From Oscillospiraceae bacterium (lineage in GTDB: Bacteria > Bacillota > Clostridia > Christensenellales > Aristaeellaceae), in assembly GCA_031266295.1 (NCBI GenBank), contig JAISBH010000167.1:1-8701 (forward strand): a stretch of 8,701 nucleotides of DNA, in the 5' to 3' direction. Shown piece by piece: positions 1-6,568 of the stretch. Below the pieces are notes generated by a model that saw only the letters and a program-made list of their open reading frames with translations, was not told the origin of the DNA and did not search any database. The translations under genes were made by a program, and so were the position numbers. Each line of letters opens with the position of its first letter. Positions within the stretch are counted from its first letter, which is position 1.

Positions 1-68
1 TTTACCTGGATACTCTATCCCGTAACGTAACCGACAGCCCTCATCGCCCCCTCAGGGGGAGATGTCGC

Positions 69-169
69 CGCAGCGACAGAGGGGGTTCCCCCGTCGTCGT
101 CGACGGCAATGCACTCGCAGCGACAGAGGGGGTTCCCCCGCCGCCGCAGCGGCAGAGGGCTTAACCCCG
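69..169. repeat. short GC-rich direct repeats upstream of ABC gene
   Basis: A 25-bp sequence occurs twice without mismatch, at 69-93 and 116-140 (47 bp apart). A degenerate third copy lies around 145-169. Each exact copy carries a GGGGG-TT-CCCCC inverted repeat. Just upstream, TGTCG (64-68) pairs with CGACA (74-78) inside a longer imperfect dyad formed by CCCCCT near 50 and AGAGGGGG near 80. The run looks like a small REP-like or MITE-like intergenic repeat cluster. I see no promoter in 1-207. No reading frame there can be supported: the open stretches are low-complexity translations of the repeat. Confidence 0.7.
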
Positions 170-207
170 CACCGCCGCACTCACGTCTACATACTGGAGG
201 CATAACC

Positions 208-2058
208 ATGGCACAGCAATCGCACCGCCCGCCTTCCGACTTTGTTCCTCCGCCGCTGCCCGGCCGTCAGGGCCGAATGCCCGGCATGGGCCGCGTCCCC
301 GGCGTCAAACCCAAGAACATGAAGCAAACCCTCCTGCGCCTATGGGCTTATTTCAAAACGGAACGCCTATGGCTGCTGGCCGTGCTAGCGTTAGAGGTTC
401 TGCGCGCGTTCACCACGCTGCTCGCCCCTTACTGGATAGGGCGCGGCATAGACGCCGCCGGGCTAGTCGATGTTAACGGTATGCATCCCGTGCTGGTCAT
501 AGCGGGCTTGCTGGTCGTCGCCTATGTCGTCGGCAACGTCAGCCAGATGCTGGATAACTACATAATGGCCGCCGTATCCCAGCGCACGGTAAAACTCCTG
601 CGCTCCGGACTGTTCGATCACATGCAGAGACTGCCCGTCGCTTTCTTTGACACGCACGCTCATGGCGACGTCATGTCGCGTGTTACCAACGATATCGACA
701 ACGTCAGCTCCACCATCTCCACATCGACCAGCCAGTTAATGGGGCTGCTGCTCTCACTGGTCGGTTCGCTGTTCATGATGCTGCGAATCTCGCCGTTGAT
801 GACGCTTGCGCTGTTGGTTCCCGCAGGGCTTGCGATGCTGCTCACGCGCTCTATCACCAGCCGCACGCGCCCGCTGTTCAGTAAGCAGCAGGCCACGCTG
901 GGCGGCATGATGGGTCAATTAGAGGAAAGCATATCCGGCCTGACGGTGGTGCACGCGTTCAATCGTGAAGCCGAGTCGGTGAGCGCTTTCGACAAACTGA
1001 ATTTCGACTACTTCCGCGCGTCGCTCTCCGCGCTGGTATGGTCCGGCCTGATGATGCCGCTGATGAACGTTATCAACAACCTGAGTCTGACATTTATCGC
1101 GTATGTCGGCAGCACGCTCACGCTGGGCGGGCTGATCTCTATCGGCGTGATTGCGTCGTTTGTCACATATTCGCGGCAGTTCATCCGTCCGCTGAACGAC
1201 GTCGCGAATATCTACAACACGCTGCAGACTGCGGTCGCCGGCGCCGAGCGCGTATTCGAGCTATTCGACAACCCGGAGGAGGCAGAAGACGCGCCCGACG
1301 CCGTGCTGCTGGAGAGCGCGCGCGGAGAGGTGTCGTTTAAGAACGTGGTGTTCGGCTACGATTCGACGGCGCCCGTCATACAGGATGTGTCGTTCGACGT
1401 GCCCGCCGGATCGTCGATCGCGCTGGTCGGCCGCACCGGCGCTGGCAAGACCACGCTGGTGAATCTGCTCGCGCGATTTTACGAATTATCCGGCGGTTCG
1501 ATCACTATCGACGGCGTTGATATTCGCGCTTATACGCGCGACAGTCTGCGCCGCGCGTTCGGGATCGTGCTGCAGGATACCGTTCTATTTGAGGGAACGG
1601 TGCTCGACAACATTCGCTACGGCAATCCGGATGCGAGCGAGGAGGCGTGCGCGGAGGCTGCCCGTCGAGCAGAGGCCGATCCGTTTATCCGCCGTCTGCC
1701 CGACGGGTATCGTACCATGCTGACCGAGAGCGGCGGCAACCTGTCGGCGGGGCAGCGTCAATTGCTGGCCATCGCGCGCGCGATACTGGCCGACTGTCCA
1801 ATACTGATACTCGACGAGGCTACCAGCAGCGTGGACACTCGCACCGAGCAGCGCATCCAGCGCGCAATGCTCGCGCTGATGCGCGGCCGCACGACGTTCC
1901 TGATCGCGCACCGGCTGTCGACGATCCGCGACGCCAGTCGCATACTGGTGCTGGATAACGGCAGGATTGTCGAGCAGGGCACTCATGATCAGCTGCTCGC
2001 GGCGGGCGGCGTCTATTCAGGCATGTGGAACAGCCAGGCAGCGAACACAAAGACGTGA
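208..2058 (+). CDS. ABC exporter half-transporter (TM288-like subunit)
   Basis: This 616-residue protein is a type I ABC exporter half: an N-terminal six-helix membrane domain followed by a nucleotide-binding domain. It would sit in the cytoplasmic membrane and export hydrophobic compounds, drugs or lipids using ATP. Membrane segments are visible near residues 54-76, 94-113 and 176-212, with more before 330. In the ATPase domain the Walker A GRTGAGKTT is at 408-416, the Q-loop Gln at 456, the signature LSAGQ from 512, Walker B ILILDE at 532-537 with catalytic Glu537, and the H-loop His at 568, so all catalytic residues are present. The LSAGQRQLL form and the Gly/Pro-rich N-terminus resemble the catalytically canonical member of heterodimeric pairs such as TM287/TM288. 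A partner gene is therefore expected upstream of the window edge. The start at 208 is chosen because GGAGG (196-200) lies 7 nt before it. An in-frame ATG at 109 would only translate the GC-rich repeats. The transported substrate cannot be told from sequence. Confidence 0.93.
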   Translation: MAQQSHRPPSDFVPPPLPGRQGRMPGMGRVPGVKPKNMKQTLLRLWAYFKTERLWLLAVLALEVLRAFTTLLAPYWIGRGIDAAGLVDVNGMHPVLVIAGLLVVAYVVGNVSQMLDNYIMAAVSQRTVKLLRSGLFDHMQRLPVAFFDTHAHGDVMSRVTNDIDNVSSTISTSTSQLMGLLLSLVGSLFMMLRISPLMTLALLVPAGLAMLLTRSITSRTRPLFSKQQATLGGMMGQLEESISGLTVVHAFNREAESVSAFDKLNFDYFRASLSALVWSGLMMPLMNVINNLSLTFIAYVGSTLTLGGLISIGVIASFVTYSRQFIRPLNDVANIYNTLQTAVAGAERVFELFDNPEEAEDAPDAVLLESARGEVSFKNVVFGYDSTAPVIQDVSFDVPAGSSIALVGRTGAGKTTLVNLLARFYELSGGSITIDGVDIRAYTRDSLRRAFGIVLQDTVLFEGTVLDNIRYGNPDASEEACAEAARRAEADPFIRRLPDGYRTMLTESGGNLSAGQRQLLAIARAILADCPILILDEATSSVDTRTEQRIQRAMLALMRGRTTFLIAHRLSTIRDASRILVLDNGRIVEQGTHDQLLAAGGVYSGMWNSQAANTKT

Positions 2059-2106
2059 CCAGCGGGCATTGGACTGTATTGCCAACGCTATCTTTTGTGT
2101 AACTAG

Positions 2107-2217
2107 AGCCTGTTCGAAAAATCACGCAGGGGCCTTGTAGCGTCTTTCCGCCCCATAAGGTAAGAATCCCGAATGGATTCTTACCCAGTCCCCACTGCGT
2201 TATTTTCTGAACAGGCT
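2107..2217. mobile_element. 111-bp MITE-like element with 27-bp imperfect terminal inverted repeats
   Basis: The ends at 2107-2133 and 2191-2217 are inverted copies of each other over 27 positions with four mismatches, each starting AGCCTGTTC. Inside lies a perfect 11-bp inverted repeat, GGTAAGAATCC (2159-2169) and its complement (2175-2185), with loop CGAAT. There is no coding capacity. The layout is that of a non-autonomous element mobilised in trans by a DDE transposase. Flanks are TAG on the left and TAA on the right, so a target-site duplication is at best imperfect. It sits between two convergent genes, a neutral insertion site, and its inner hairpin may add to transcription termination. 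Assignment to a specific IS family is not possible from this sequence alone. Confidence 0.7.
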
Positions 2218-2230
2218 TAATGATGTACAA

Positions 2231-2255
2231 CAAAGAGCCGCGTTACTGCGGCTCT
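2231..2255 (-). terminator. intrinsic terminator of the substrate-binding protein gene
   Basis: AGAGCCGC (2234-2241) and GCGGCTCT (2248-2255) form a perfect 8-bp GC-rich stem with a 6-nt loop. On the minus strand the stem is followed by a T-rich run (TTTGTTGT). It lies 28 bp past the stop codon of the minus-strand gene ending at 2283. The plus-strand side has no T-run, so it is read as a one-way terminator. Confidence 0.75.
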
Positions 2256-2282
2256 ATCGTTCATAATCAGGTTTTGCCCCTG

Positions 2283-3425
2283 TTACGGATCCTGCTTCTG
2301 CTTAAAGCTCTGCTTCCCGTCGACGAACGTCATGATGTAGGCGCTCTTGATCGGATCGTTATGATCGTCGAAGGAGTATGCGGAGGTGACGCCCTGCACG
2401 CTATCGGATGCCTTCAGCGCGGCCGTAACGGCGGCATAGTCCGTCGAACCGGCAGCCTTGATTGCCTTGCATAGCAGCAGAACCGCATCGTAGCCAGTCG
2501 CGTTGAACGCCATCTGATACGGCTCGCCATACTTTTCTTCGTAAGCCTTGATGAAGCCTTGTACCGATGGGTCGTCCGAGTCGGACGCGAAGTGGTCGGA
2601 GTAAAAGAACTTGTTCTCAAGCAGCGCGGTGTCGCTGATCGTGTTCTCGATACCCGCGATGCCGTCCGCACCCAAGAAATATACGTCCAGGCCGATTTCC
2701 GGCTTGGCGGCCTGCTGCACGATCAGAGCGGCGGGACCGTAGTAGTATGCAACAAATAGCGCCTGTGGACCCTTGGACGCTATGTTGGTCAGCTGCGCAG
2801 AGAAGTCGACGTCCGTCGCCGTGCCTGATTCATAGGCCACGACCTCCTGGCCGTTCTTGATGGCCTGATCCCGGAACGACTCAGCCAACCCGAGGGAATA
2901 GTCGTCCGCGATGTCATAGATAACCGCGACCTTCTCCGCGCCCAAAGCGTCCTTGGCGAAGTTCGCCATGATCGACGCTTGGAATGGATCGAGGAAGCAG
3001 GAGCGGAATATGGAGGGGTTGTCCGTCGTTACGTCATAAGCCGTCGCGGAGGCCGTGATCATCGGAATCCCGATTTCGCGCACGCGTTCGCCAACCGCCA
3101 GGGTTGGGCGGCTGGTCACGTCGCCGATGACGCCGACGACCTTGTCATTATTCACGAGCAGGTTGAACGCGTTGATTGCCTCAACCTCGTCGCCCTTCTC
3201 GTCATACCATACCATCTCAACCGTGTCGCCGTTGATGCCACCAGCCGCGTTGAGCTGCTCGACATACAGATCGACGCCCTTCTGAACCGCCAGGCCATAT
3301 TGAGCCACGGCTCCGGTCAGCGGCGCCAGCCCGCCGATCTTGATTGTGTCCGCCAGCGCTGGCGCGCTTGCCGCCGCCAGAAGCACAACCGCGAGCATTA
3401 TCGCGAATCCCCGTCTGTTCATCAT
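2283..3425 (-). CDS. ABC transporter substrate-binding protein, branched-chain amino acid (LivJ-like) type
   Basis: This 380-residue protein belongs to the type I periplasmic-binding-protein family that captures branched-chain amino acids, amides or related small ligands for an ABC importer. Family-typical sequence includes GGLAPLTGAVAQYG (31-44), the LNAAGGINGD stretch (59-67), IGDVTSRPTLAVGERV (100-115) and IPMITASATAYDV (120-132). Residues 1-25 form a signal peptide: RR at 4-5, a hydrophobic core, and an Ala23-Leu24-Ala25 cleavage site. There is no lipobox cysteine, which is unusual for a monoderm Firmicute. GGAGGGA (3434-3440) lies 8 nt upstream of the ATG at 3425; a second ATG follows directly at 3422, so either could be used. 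No permease or ATPase gene accompanies it. It has its own promoter and terminator, so it is a one-gene unit that must work with transporter parts encoded elsewhere. The exact ligand is unknown. Confidence 0.92.
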   Translation of the reverse strand: MMNRRGFAIMLAVVLLAAASAPALADTIKIGGLAPLTGAVAQYGLAVQKGVDLYVEQLNAAGGINGDTVEMVWYDEKGDEVEAINAFNLLVNNDKVVGVIGDVTSRPTLAVGERVREIGIPMITASATAYDVTTDNPSIFRSCFLDPFQASIMANFAKDALGAEKVAVIYDIADDYSLGLAESFRDQAIKNGQEVVAYESGTATDVDFSAQLTNIASKGPQALFVAYYYGPAALIVQQAAKPEIGLDVYFLGADGIAGIENTISDTALLENKFFYSDHFASDSDDPSVQGFIKAYEEKYGEPYQMAFNATGYDAVLLLCKAIKAAGSTDYAAVTAALKASDSVQGVTSAYSFDDHNDPIKSAYIMTFVDGKQSFKQKQDP

Positions 3426-3483
3426 GCCTTAGATCCCTCCCTGCTATATTTCCCCATGCGCGTGCATTCCAAATAACCTATAT

Positions 3484-3512
3484 AGTATACCACAACGCCT
3501 CGCGAAAATCAA
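3484..3512 (-). promoter_or_regulatory. sigma-A-type promoter of substrate-binding protein gene
   Basis: On the minus strand, TTGATT (3507-3512) and TATACT (3484-3489) are separated by exactly 17 bp. The -10 box lies about 60 nt before the start codon at 3425. The -35 box is about 20 bp past the hairpin that ends the upstream gene, so the two transcription units are separate. Confidence 0.75.
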
Positions 3513-3531
3513 GCCCTAGATTCCTCGGAAT

Positions 3532-3576
3532 ATAATCAAAATGCAGGAATCATAGCGATTCCTGCATTTTGATTAT
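3532..3576 (-). terminator. perfect 20-bp-stem hairpin, probable terminator
   Basis: Positions 3532-3551 and 3557-3576 are exact reverse complements, with loop ATAGC between them. The inner GC-richer part (GCAGGAATC and its complement) is followed on both strands by ATTTTGATTAT. It begins 17 bp beyond the stop codon of the 918-residue minus-strand gene, which it most likely terminates. Symmetry means it could stop transcription from either side. A 20-bp perfect stem is longer than most intrinsic terminators. Confidence 0.75.
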
Positions 3577-3593
3577 CTGGATGAAGCTGGCTA

Positions 3594-6350
3594 TCAGGGC
3601 GTGCTCGGCGGCGCCGGCGGCGTCGATTGCGGCGTGGAGCGCGCGTTCGAGCGTGGGATGGTCCTCTGCGCTCGATGGGTTATCACGGGCGTGGAGGGTA
3701 TCGTTGACGGCGGAGCCGACTGCGGCGGCGGGAAGTTTACCGTTTGTCGCGCCACTCCGCTTAGCTGCTGAGGACCGCGGGTGTTCGCGCCGCCCGGCGG
3801 GCTTGGCGAGTATGGCGCGATTCTCGCGTCTGGCGTTCCGGACGGTATCGGCCGCAGATATATTGTGTCGCTTGGTATGCCTCCCCTAGAACCGGGAGGT
3901 ATCGGCGGAAGTGGCGCTATCGGAGTCTCGCCGCATACAATGCCGCACTCTTTCTCGTGGAACGGAGGTATCATGCCGGCGTGCTGTGTGCCCGGCTGCA
4001 CAAAGTCGCCCAGGCCTCCGCTTCGCCTTGTCGGCGGCTGCGGGTTCAGCATCCGCTGTATCTGTTCAGGGGACATAACGGACTGCAGCGGCGTCTTGGC
4101 GTCCAGGCTGCACTTCGGCGGGCATGGCGGCTCAGGCTGACACGGCTGCGGCGGGCATCCTACGGCCGCGGGTCTCGCGCCGATGGCGCTGGGCGGCAGC
4201 GGAGGAGGCGGAGGCATCATAACCGGGCGTGTCACCTCTCGGATAGGGGTGATAACAACGGGCGGCGGCAGCGGCAGCGGCGGCAATACCGGTGCTGGCG
4301 GCCGAGGCGCTTCGAGGATGGGGCGCGGCGGCGGCGGGATAGGATCCGGCTTGACGGGCTTCTTCTGCGGAAGCACGATGGGCGGCGCGAATATAGTTGG
4401 GCGCGGCGGCACGGGCCTCTGCGGCGGCGGCAGCAGCACAGGCGGCGGGAACGCCGGGGGATCCTCCGGATCCGGTGGAGGCGGCGACAGGAACACAATA
4501 GGGTCGGGAATGAACGGGGGAGGCGAATCTTCGAAGATCACCTGCGCCTTGGTCTGCGGGAATATGATCGGCGGATAGTCCAGATGAACCTGCTCCGTCG
4601 GAGGTTCTTCGATCGGCAGTTCCACGCATACGCATGTGCAGGTAGTCTCTATGATCTGCTGCCAGTAGTTGCACTCGTCGCTTTGGCGAAGGCCTATGCG
4701 CCTTCCGTCGGCGGGATTTTCCATAAACCATACCACACTGCGGGTCGTCTCACAGTCCGAGCATATCTGGAAGCACAGATACTTTGACGTTATGCGGAAC
4801 GCGATGTAGAACTCGTTGCGGTTGAGTTCGTTTAGGGCGTTCACGCCCTCCAGGTTGCTGTTGCAGCGCATACATACTTCGTCGGGAGGACAATTGTTGT
4901 CTATCGGCACGTCCGGATCATCCAGGCATATCTTGTGGTACAGCGGGTTGCCGCAGGAGTCGGCGAACGCGTATGAAAATCCATTCATGCAGCCGCACGC
5001 GGCGACCACCTTCACGATGTCGGAGCATGAGCGGAACGGCCCCACCAGCAGCCTGCCGCACACGATGCGTACCGTTATCTCCCTATCCGGAATCAAATGC
5101 GATAATGGATTATTGTTGCTCCCTGTTAGGAATTTCTGGCATACCTGAGTGCCGTTGGCGCTGCATGAGTTAAGCTGACTGACACTTCTAGGTCTGCTTG
5201 TATACCGGGGTTCGATCGTGCCTGAGTATTCCGTTGGAACCATCCTCGCGAGGCTGCCGCTCTGCCCGGCGTAATGCACGCCCCCGCGAGGCGTCGATAC
5301 GCCAGTGATAGGGTCGCCCGTGCTGCGCTCGCACTCATGTCCCGATGCGTACTCGCGCGCCAGGCTGACTAACCTGTGCGTGGCGTCGTTCTGAATCGAC
5401 AGTTCGACATCGCCCCTAAACTTATCATTACACGGTGAAAACGCCGAATCCTCGGGTATGACGCCCTCCGCGATCCAAATCGCCGCCTGGGTGATATATT
5501 GAGCCTCATACTTGTCGATATCGGGCGCGCCAAGCTTCGTCTTCCATTCATCCAGGTCGGTGCCCTGCCCGTAACCGTTGGCCAGCAGCCATGACACGGC
5601 GCATAGCACGCTGGGGGGGCGGTCGTCTATCGGGATGCGTGCCTGCGGGCTGTCATACCCACGCATTCGATCCGACGCCTCGGGGTATTCGGCGGCGCTG
5701 CATCCGTCGTCCGACACAACAAGCGGTAGTAACGGCTCCATAAAGTATATAGGCGGCACGCAACCTTCCGTGTCGGATTGGTAAGGCACGATGTCGATCT
5801 CGCCGCCCGGTATGGCCTCGCCGGTCTCATCGTCGGTAACGGGCGGCATCTTCAGCGTATATCCGTGTAGCGCGCACGATGAGTTGATGGGCGACGCCAT
5901 GACGGACGTCGTACTCAGACCAGAGTCGCCGATGATCGGGCCGTTGGATAGTTCTGCGGGCGGCTTCACGTTCCGGGACTCGGCCACCAGCCGTTCTGCG
6001 GTATATGAATTGATGTACGCATTGTTCAGTATCAGAGCGCGGCGGTCTTCAACGTCCATGCGCAGCTGATCCGCACCGTTGTTATACGGCGCCATGAACG
6101 GGTTGCTCATTACGCGCGGCGCACCGCCGATTATTTGCCGGGCCGAGGAGCTGGGCGACGCCGTTGGGTTTGCCGACTTGCTCCTGTAGATGCTGTGCTT
6201 ACCGTACATATCCATGGTGTGCGGCTCAGTTTTAACCGACCGTCGCGCGTTGGTTGAGCCGCAAGACGGCGCGTCTATGCGTTCTTCGGCCGCCGTCGAT
6301 GGCGCGGCCTGCTGATCCCTGTTGGCGCGTGAAATACGGTTGCACGGCAT
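3594..6350 (-). CDS. large Cys/Pro-rich protein with candidate thioester-domain motif
   Basis: This 918-residue protein is not recognised as a whole. From the N-terminus: residues 1-80 are polar, with no signal peptide or membrane segment. Residues about 196-300 contain VSWLLANGYG (252-261) and EAQYITQAAIWI (282-293), which resemble the NGYP and TQxAIW signatures of Cys-Gln thioester domains found in Gram-positive surface adhesins. Gln288 would be the bond-forming glutamine; the partner cysteine is uncertain (Cys217 or Cys197 are candidates). Residues 396-575 hold 18 cysteines, including paired CGC, CMRC and CTCVC. Residues 581-745 are about 40% proline, with runs such as PPPP and PPPPP. The tail to 918 is Pro/Ser/Thr-rich with two further Cys near 802-806. 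No LPXTG or other anchor is seen. The ATG at 6350 is chosen because AAAGGAG (6360-6366) lies 9 nt upstream; Met46 has no such site. A spore-surface or envelope protein is possible but is inference. Polyproline runs suggest a need for EF-P in translation. Confidence 0.85.
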   Translation of the reverse strand: MPCNRISRANRDQQAAPSTAAEERIDAPSCGSTNARRSVKTEPHTMDMYGKHSIYRSKSANPTASPSSSARQIIGGAPRVMSNPFMAPYNNGADQLRMDVEDRRALILNNAYINSYTAERLVAESRNVKPPAELSNGPIIGDSGLSTTSVMASPINSSCALHGYTLKMPPVTDDETGEAIPGGEIDIVPYQSDTEGCVPPIYFMEPLLPLVVSDDGCSAAEYPEASDRMRGYDSPQARIPIDDRPPSVLCAVSWLLANGYGQGTDLDEWKTKLGAPDIDKYEAQYITQAAIWIAEGVIPEDSAFSPCNDKFRGDVELSIQNDATHRLVSLAREYASGHECERSTGDPITGVSTPRGGVHYAGQSGSLARMVPTEYSGTIEPRYTSRPRSVSQLNSCSANGTQVCQKFLTGSNNNPLSHLIPDREITVRIVCGRLLVGPFRSCSDIVKVVAACGCMNGFSYAFADSCGNPLYHKICLDDPDVPIDNNCPPDEVCMRCNSNLEGVNALNELNRNEFYIAFRITSKYLCFQICSDCETTRSVVWFMENPADGRRIGLRQSDECNYWQQIIETTCTCVCVELPIEEPPTEQVHLDYPPIIFPQTKAQVIFEDSPPPFIPDPIVFLSPPPPDPEDPPAFPPPVLLPPPQRPVPPRPTIFAPPIVLPQKKPVKPDPIPPPPRPILEAPRPPAPVLPPLPLPPPVVITPIREVTRPVMMPPPPPLPPSAIGARPAAVGCPPQPCQPEPPCPPKCSLDAKTPLQSVMSPEQIQRMLNPQPPTRRSGGLGDFVQPGTQHAGMIPPFHEKECGIVCGETPIAPLPPIPPGSRGGIPSDTIYLRPIPSGTPDARIAPYSPSPPGGANTRGPQQLSGVARQTVNFPPPQSAPPSTIPSTPVITHRAQRTIPRSNARSTPQSTPPAPPSTP

Positions 6351-6388
6351 AGGCGTCCACTCCTTTGACTCTGAAACATCGTCGGACT

Positions 6389-6421
6389 AGTATATTCGTT
6401 CAATAACATGTCTTATGACAT
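6389..6421 (-). promoter_or_regulatory. possible promoter/operator of the 918-residue gene
   Basis: On the minus strand a TATACT hexamer (6389-6394) lies 38 nt before the start codon. No good TTGACA-like -35 box stands 16-18 bp upstream, so either an alternative sigma factor or an activator would be needed. Nearby, ATGTC (6408-6412) and GACAT (6417-6421) form a 14-bp dyad with a TTAT centre, in the position of a -35 region. I could not fit it cleanly to sigma-E, sigma-G or sigma-K consensus sequences. Confidence 0.35.
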
Positions 6422-6454
6422 AACTAATTTGTCCCGGTTGTATGAGCTGAACGG

Positions 6455-6483
6455 TTGAAAACGTGGGCCGGTTGGGGTATAAT
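6455..6483 (+). promoter_or_regulatory. near-consensus sigma-A promoter of the rpn-like gene
   Basis: TTGAAA (6455-6460) and TATAAT (6478-6483) are separated by 17 bp, close to the ideal housekeeping promoter. Transcription should begin near 6490, giving a leader of about 80 nt before the start codon at 6569. Confidence 0.85.
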
Positions 6484-6503
6484 ATCTTTGCCGCTAGCAG
6501 GAA

Positions 6504-6522
6504 AGAACCCCGCAAGGGTTCT
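6504..6522 (+). promoter_or_regulatory. hairpin in rpn-like leader
   Basis: AGAACCC (6504-6510) and GGGTTCT (6516-6522) form a perfect 7-bp stem with loop CGCAA in the 5' untranslated leader. There is no following T-run, so it is not a terminator. It may affect mRNA stability or translation; no known riboswitch class is recognised. Confidence 0.4.
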
Positions 6523-6568
6523 GCAGATTCGCGCCCGCTTTGCTTTGCTAATGGAACGGAGGTTTGCT

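Noticed and set aside
109..207. 33-codon N-terminal extension of the ABC exporter
   Set aside because: It would translate the GC-rich repeats into a low-complexity Arg/Gly/Pro stretch. The ATG at 208 has a well-placed GGAGG and begins sequence typical of the family.
1038..1340. Alternative-frame reading frames inside the ABC exporter gene
   Set aside because: They are Arg-rich shadow translations with no ribosome binding site or family resemblance, lying fully within a well-supported gene.
2059..2106. Intrinsic terminator of the ABC exporter gene
   Set aside because: AGCG/CGCT and TTGG/CCAA can pair around 2061-2090 only with a 4-nt bulge, and the following T-run is short. Too weak to annotate.
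4183..4578. Gly-rich plus-strand frame opposite the proline-rich region
   Set aside because: Proline codons (CCN) read as glycine (GGN) on the other strand. There is no ribosome binding site, and the frame only mirrors the base composition of the minus-strand gene.
6455..6568. Upstream TTG start for the Rpn-like gene
   Set aside because: The TTG is the first half of the -35 box and lies upstream of the predicted transcription start. The ATG at 6569 has a good ribosome binding site and starts the conserved region.
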